Source: Streptomyces sp. ISL-10
Lineage (GTDB): Bacteria; Actinomycetota; Actinomycetes; Streptomycetales; Streptomycetaceae
Length of the DNA: 64,000 nucleotides
Direction of reading: 5' to 3'
Assembly (NCBI RefSeq): GCF_018614575.1
Contig: NZ_JAGGOJ010000028.1
Location: 1-64,000, forward strand
The notes under the pieces were generated by a model. It worked only from the letters and a program-made list of their open reading frames with translations. It did no database searches and had not been told where the DNA came from. The position numbers and the translations under genes are program-made. Positions 60,304 to 64,000 of this stretch are shown here, in pieces. The number at the start of each line of letters is the position of its first letter. The stretch's first letter is position 1.

Positions 60304-61347
60304 TCAGCCTTGCCGAATGACCAGTCTGCCACCCTGCCGACGCGCCTGAACCCGGCCGGGCAGATTGATGGCCCGCTGGCCGCGCCAGCCGGTGATCAGC
60401 CGGTCGACCTCTTCGACGTGCCGGGCGAACACGGATCCGGCGGGTGCGCCCGCCTCGATGACGGCCCGGCGCAGCACCCGGCGCCGTACGGCGGGCGGCA
60501 GGGCGAACAGCTTGGTGCACTCCAGGCCGCCGGTCTCGTCCCGTACGCGGGCGGCCGCGTCGGCGGCCCAGCTGTCGAGGGCGTCGGCGTCGTCGCGGGA
60601 GAGCTGGGCGGTACGGGCGAGGGCCTCGACGACTCCCTTGCCGAGCGCCTTCTCCAGGGCCGGCAGGCCCTCGTGGCGCAGCCGGGAGCGGGTGTAGGCG
60701 GGGTCCTCGTTGTGCGGGTCGTCCCAGACGGGCAGCGACTGGACCATGCACGCCTTGCGGGCGGTCTGGCGGTCGATCTGGAGGAAGGGGCGGCGGTAGC
60801 GGCCGGCCGCCCCCGAGACGGCGGCCATACCGGACAGGGAGCGGATGCCGGAGCCGCGGGCGAGACCGAGCAAAACGGTTTCGGCCTGGTCGTCGCGGGT
60901 GTGACCGAGCAGCACGGCCGCGGCACCGAGGCGCTGCGCGGCCTCGTCGAGTGCGGCGTAGCGGGCGTCGCGGGCGGCGGCCTCGGGCCCTCCCTCGCGG
61001 CCGACCCGCACGCTGACGGCCTCGACGGGGTCGAGCTCCAGGGCGGTGAGGCGGGCGGCCACTTCGGCGGCGCGCTGCGCGGAACCGTCCTGGAGGCCGT
61101 GGTCGACGGTGATGCCGCCGGCGCGGACGGAAAGTTTGGGGGCCTCGAAGGCGAGGGCGGAGGCCAGCGCCATGGAGTCGGCGCCGCCGGAGCAGGCGAC
61201 GAGAACGAGCGGGCGCTCGCGCGTGGCGCGGGTGGCGGCTCGGGCGGCGCCGGTGCGCTCGTCGATTTCGGCGTGCTGGGTGATGACTTCGTGGAGTACG
61301 CGGCGGACCGCCAGGCGTATCGCCGCGACCGCAGGATGGGGACCCAT
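60304..61347 (-). CDS. tilS: tRNA(Ile)-lysidine synthetase
   Basis: Modifies the wobble cytidine of the CAU-anticodon isoleucine tRNA to lysidine, an essential function. 347 residues. PP-loop motif LVLVACSGGADSMALASALA with SGGADS at 53-58; VDHGLQDGSAQRAAEVAARL; LLGHTRDDQAETVLLGLARG; and RRPFLQIDRQTARKACMVQS. C-terminal tRNA-binding part is short, as in actinobacteria. ATG 61347 with GAAGGG 8 nt upstream. Confidence 0.96.
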   Translation of the reverse strand: MGPHPAVAAIRLAVRRVLHEVITQHAEIDERTGAARAATRATRERPLVLVACSGGADSMALASALAFEAPKLSVRAGGITVDHGLQDGSAQRAAEVAARLTALELDPVEAVSVRVGREGGPEAAARDARYAALDEAAQRLGAAAVLLGHTRDDQAETVLLGLARGSGIRSLSGMAAVSGAAGRYRRPFLQIDRQTARKACMVQSLPVWDDPHNEDPAYTRSRLRHEGLPALEKALGKGVVEALARTAQLSRDDADALDSWAADAAARVRDETGGLECTKLFALPPAVRRRVLRRAVIEAGAPAGSVFARHVEEVDRLITGWRGQRAINLPGRVQARRQGGRLVIRQG

Positions 61348-61557
61348 GTCCGGTGCCCTTCGTGAAGTTCGGGAGGGGGTGGCTCGGTCGGATGGGAACG
61401 AGAGCGACGGGAGATCAGTCACTCAGAGTGCGTCGATGGTGACAGAACCGAGCCAATAGCCGAGCATTGCACGCCTTGCCACCGTCCACGGTCCCTCGGA
61501 TGGGTGATGGAAGGGGCGCTCTTCCGCCGTCGCGGGCCTGTCGTTCACGACTCTGCT
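61348..61557. other. 210-bp spacer upstream of tilS
   Basis: No gene or strong hairpin seen. It must contain the tilS-hpt promoter. Confidence 0.5.
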
Positions 61558-62712
61558 CTACGGTGCACCCTCGGCCTTGCGGTGCACCCGTGCGACCCAG
61601 TCCGCCGGTTTGGCGATCTCCGCCTTGGTCGGGAGCGTGTTGGGGGACGTCCAGACCCGGTTGAAGCCGTCCATGCCCACCTGCTCCACGACGGACCGCA
61701 CGAAGCGCTCGCCGTCGCGGTACTGCCGCAGCTTGGCGTCCAGGCCGAGCAGCTTGCGCAGGGCGAGGTCGAGGCGGCTCGCCCCACGGGCCCTGCGCTG
61801 CTGGAACTTCTCGCGGATCTCGGCCACGGAGGGCACCACGTCGGGTCCGACACCGTCCATCACGTAATCCGCGTGGCCCTCCAGCAGGGACATGACGGCG
61901 GTCAGCCGGCCGAGGATCTCGCGCTGGGCGGGCGTCTGGACCAGTTCGACGATGGAGTGGCCGCCCTCGTCCTCCTCGCCCTCGGGGCGGGCCCCGACGA
62001 GGGACTGCGCGGCCTCCCGGAACCGTTCGAGAACGGTCATGGGGTCGACCTCGGTCTCCTCCAGAAATGACTGGATCTCGCCCTCGAGATGATCACGCAG
62101 CCACGGCACCCCGGTGAACTGGGTGCGGTGGGTCTCCTCGTGGAGACAGACCCACAGCCGGAAGTCGTGCGGGTCGACCTCGAGTTCGCGCTCGACGTGG
62201 ACGATGTTGGGGGCGACGAGGAGGAGCCTGCCGCCGCCGTTGCCGTCGGGATCGGCCGGGTCACCGGCCGGCAGGTCGCGGGTGGCGGGGGCGAAGGTCT
62301 CGTACTGCCCGAGGACCCGCGAGGCCAGGAACGACAGCAGCATCCCGAGCTCCACGCCGGTCACCTTGCCGCCGACCGCGCCGAGCACCGCGCCGCCCGG
62401 GGTGCCGGAGCGGCGTTCCTGCATCTTCTCCAGCAGGGGGCGCAGCAGCTCGCGGAAGCCCGCGACGTTCGCCTTGATCCAGCCCGCCCGGTCCACGACG
62501 AGGACCGGGGTGTCCTGCGGCCGGGAGCCGGCCGGGATCAGCCGGGTGAAGCCGCGCACATGCTCCTCGGACGCCTTGGCGTGCCGGCGCAGCTCGGCGA
62601 CGACGGCTCGCGCCTCGTCCCGGCTGACGTCGGGACCGGGCCGCACGAAGCGGGTCGCGGTCGCCACGGCGAGGTTCCAGTCGACCATCTCGGCACCACC
62701 GATGCTCGTCAT
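61558..62712 (-). CDS. Zinc-dependent metalloprotease-like protein (DUF2342)
   Basis: 384 residues. The motif LWVCLHEETHRTQFTGVPWL holds an HExxH (HEETH near 182-186), and EGHADYVMDGVGPDVVPSVA gives a downstream Glu/His for a third metal ligand. Related proteins are annotated as zinc-dependent metalloprotease or coenzyme F420 biosynthesis-associated. No signal peptide, so it acts in the cytoplasm. ATG 62712 follows TACGGT by 6 nt. It lies between tilS and dacB on the same strand, a fixed order in actinobacteria. Confidence 0.92.
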   Translation of the reverse strand: MTSIGGAEMVDWNLAVATATRFVRPGPDVSRDEARAVVAELRRHAKASEEHVRGFTRLIPAGSRPQDTPVLVVDRAGWIKANVAGFRELLRPLLEKMQERRSGTPGGAVLGAVGGKVTGVELGMLLSFLASRVLGQYETFAPATRDLPAGDPADPDGNGGGRLLLVAPNIVHVERELEVDPHDFRLWVCLHEETHRTQFTGVPWLRDHLEGEIQSFLEETEVDPMTVLERFREAAQSLVGARPEGEEDEGGHSIVELVQTPAQREILGRLTAVMSLLEGHADYVMDGVGPDVVPSVAEIREKFQQRRARGASRLDLALRKLLGLDAKLRQYRDGERFVRSVVEQVGMDGFNRVWTSPNTLPTKAEIAKPADWVARVHRKAEGAP

Positions 62713-62718
62713 GCGTCA

Positions 62719-62724
62719 ACCGTA
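62719..62724 (-). promoter_or_regulatory. -10 box (TACGGT), leaderless spacing
   Basis: TACGGT then 6 nt then ATG 62712. Confidence 0.6.
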
Positions 62725-62800
62725 CGTTCTCCACCGCGCGGGCGTAGAGGTGTCGGCAGGCGGGGCCCGGCCGGGAGCGCGGTCGCCGGGGCCCGGCCGT

Positions 62801-64000
62801 TCACTCGGCGAGCGCCGCCGCCAGGCGGTCGAGGGCGGGCTGTGCCGCGCCCGGGGAGGGGGTGCCGCCGGCGAGGAAGGCGAAGCCGAGAAGTCGGCCG
62901 CCCGGGGCGACGACGGTGCCGGCGAGCGCGTTCACGCCCGTGAGCGTGCCGGTCTTGGCGCGTACAAGGCCCGAGCCCGCCGAGGAGGGCTCGTAGCGGC
63001 TTTCCAGGGTGCCGGTGAAGCCCGCGACGGGCAGGCCGGTGAGGACGGGGCGCAGCTCGGGGTGGGCCGGGTCCGCGGAACGGGCGAGCAGGGTGGTCAG
63101 GAGGGCGGCGGAGACCTTGTCCTGCCTGCTGAGGCCGCTGCCGTCGGCGATCCGGACCCCGGTCAGCGGCACCTGCAGCCGGCGCAGCTGCGCGGTCACG
63201 GCCCGGCCGGCACCGGCGAAGTCCGCCTTGGCGCCGGTGGCGACGGCGGTCTGACGGGCGAGCGACTCGGCGATGTCGTTGTCGCTGCTGGTCAGCATCC
63301 GCTCGACGACCGCCGACAGAGGTGCGGAGAGGACCTGGGCGAGCGGGACGGCGCGGGCTGCCGCCCGGCCGGGGCGGGGGGTGTCGGTGACACGTATGCC
63401 CCGTTCCTCGAGCATCGTCGCGAAGACGCGGGCGGCCTCGCCCGCCGGGTCGGCGGTGCGGACCGCGTCGCCGGTGCTCCCGGGGTCGTTCCGTCCCTGG
63501 TCGACCATCAGGGCGCTGACCGGGGCGATGTTGTCGTTGGGGCCGATGGGGTGCAGCAGGGGCCCGGCGTAGAGCGAGGTGTCGTGGGTCAGGCGTATGG
63601 AGTCGGCGCCCCGGTCTCGCAGGGCGCGGACCGTGCGCTCGGCGAGCCGGGCCAGGCCGGCCCGGTCGAGGGTGGCGTCGCCGCCGCCCACCAGGGTGAT
63701 CTCCTTCGCCTCGGCGGTCGCGACGACCGTGGTGGGGATGCGGTGCTCGGGTCCGAGGGCGGCCAGGGCAGCGGCCGCCGTGGCTATCTTCACGGTGGAG
63801 GCGGGGGTCATCGGCGTCGTCGCCCCCTTCCCGTACAGCCGCTCCCCCGTGGCGAGGTCGATGACGCACGCGGTGGGCGCCGGGCCGAGGCCGGAGTCCG
63901 CCAGCAGCGGTCCGAGCGTCTCGGCGAGGTCGGCCGGTGCGGTCGCGGGGGCGTTGACGGACGCGGTCCGCGGGCCGCCGAGAGCGGCGAGCACGGCGGG
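62801..64000 (-). CDS. dacB: D-alanyl-D-alanine carboxypeptidase / endopeptidase PBP4 (5' end outside window)
   Basis: About 400 residues of a class C penicillin-binding protein; the signal peptide and true start are beyond the right edge. Motifs: STVK (in MTPASTVKIATAAAALAALG), SDN (LTSSDNDIAESLARQTAVAT) and KTGT (LVRAKTGTLTGVNALAGTVV). Compared with the PBP4 at 25329 it has the same three motifs but different flanks, so the two are diverged paralogues. It lies 88 bp upstream of the DUF2342 gene. Confidence 0.93.
   Translation of the reverse strand, partial: PAVLAALGGPRTASVNAPATAPADLAETLGPLLADSGLGPAPTACVIDLATGERLYGKGATTPMTPASTVKIATAAAALAALGPEHRIPTTVVATAEAKEITLVGGGDATLDRAGLARLAERTVRALRDRGADSIRLTHDTSLYAGPLLHPIGPNDNIAPVSALMVDQGRNDPGSTGDAVRTADPAGEAARVFATMLEERGIRVTDTPRPGRAAARAVPLAQVLSAPLSAVVERMLTSSDNDIAESLARQTAVATGAKADFAGAGRAVTAQLRRLQVPLTGVRIADGSGLSRQDKVSAALLTTLLARSADPAHPELRPVLTGLPVAGFTGTLESRYEPSSAGSGLVRAKTGTLTGVNALAGTVVAPGGRLLGFAFLAGGTPSPGAAQPALDRLAAALAE

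Noticed and set aside
62801..64000. Recent duplicate of the PBP4 gene at 25329
   Set aside because: Only the catalytic motifs are shared; the rest is strongly diverged, so they are old paralogues.

Overview
The window is about 64 kb of very GC-rich, densely coding actinobacterial chromosome. Gene content and order (sigE-cseABC, radA-disA, clpC, lsr2, the panC-nadB-nadC-coaX run, folP/folB/folK/folE, ftsH, hpt, tilS, dacB) are those of the conserved core of a Streptomyces chromosome. I see no prophage, insertion sequence, CRISPR array, tRNA, rRNA or secondary-metabolite cluster. Both ends cut a gene: an ABC transporter ATPase on the left and a PBP4-type carboxypeptidase on the right.

Layout. 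1-9.5 kb: ABC ATPase, a membrane protein, an SH3 protein, a Ser/Thr kinase with a beta-propeller sensor, ilvD, a TetR regulator with a TIM-barrel protein, a Ppx/GppA phosphatase and a cysteine-rich protein. 9.7-17.7 kb: a composite sigma-like/anti-sigma-like/BACON membrane protein, radA, disA, an anchored surface protein, a PAP2 phosphatase, an 880-bp repeat island, and mutY. 17.9-27 kb: the cell-envelope stress operon sigE-cseA-cseB-cseC, an aldehyde dehydrogenase remnant, an MFS pump with a divergent TetR, and two cell-wall enzymes (M23 peptidase and DD-carboxypeptidase). 27-33 kb: clpC, a small conserved protein, lsr2, an acetyltransferase, a BlaI-type regulator and two small proteins. 33-39.8 kb: an overlapping cofactor operon (DUF2520-panC-nadB-nadC-coaX) and an aldolase. 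39.9-46 kb: a two-component system followed by a TmrB-like P-loop protein, a MidA-type methyltransferase overlapping an orphan NuoD, and a coiled-coil protein. 46-53.4 kb: an osmoprotectant ABC system split over two divergent units, an esterase and an MprF-like membrane protein. 53.5-64 kb: folate genes (folP, an NTF2-like gene, folB, folK, DUF3180; folE on the other strand), then ftsH, hpt, tilS, a DUF2342 metalloprotease and dacB.

Themes. Many genes serve the cell envelope and its stress response (sigE-cse, M23, two PBP4 enzymes, MprF-like protein, PAP2) or cofactor supply (pantothenate, NAD, CoA, folate). At least fourteen genes have a TANNNT -10 box placed 6-7 nt before the start codon, the signature of leaderless transcripts. 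Four genes show copies of their own 3' end, stop codon included, just downstream. The functional link I find most interesting is the methyltransferase-NuoD pair: the arginine that the mitochondrial homologue methylates is conserved, while the quinone-site tyrosine is replaced.
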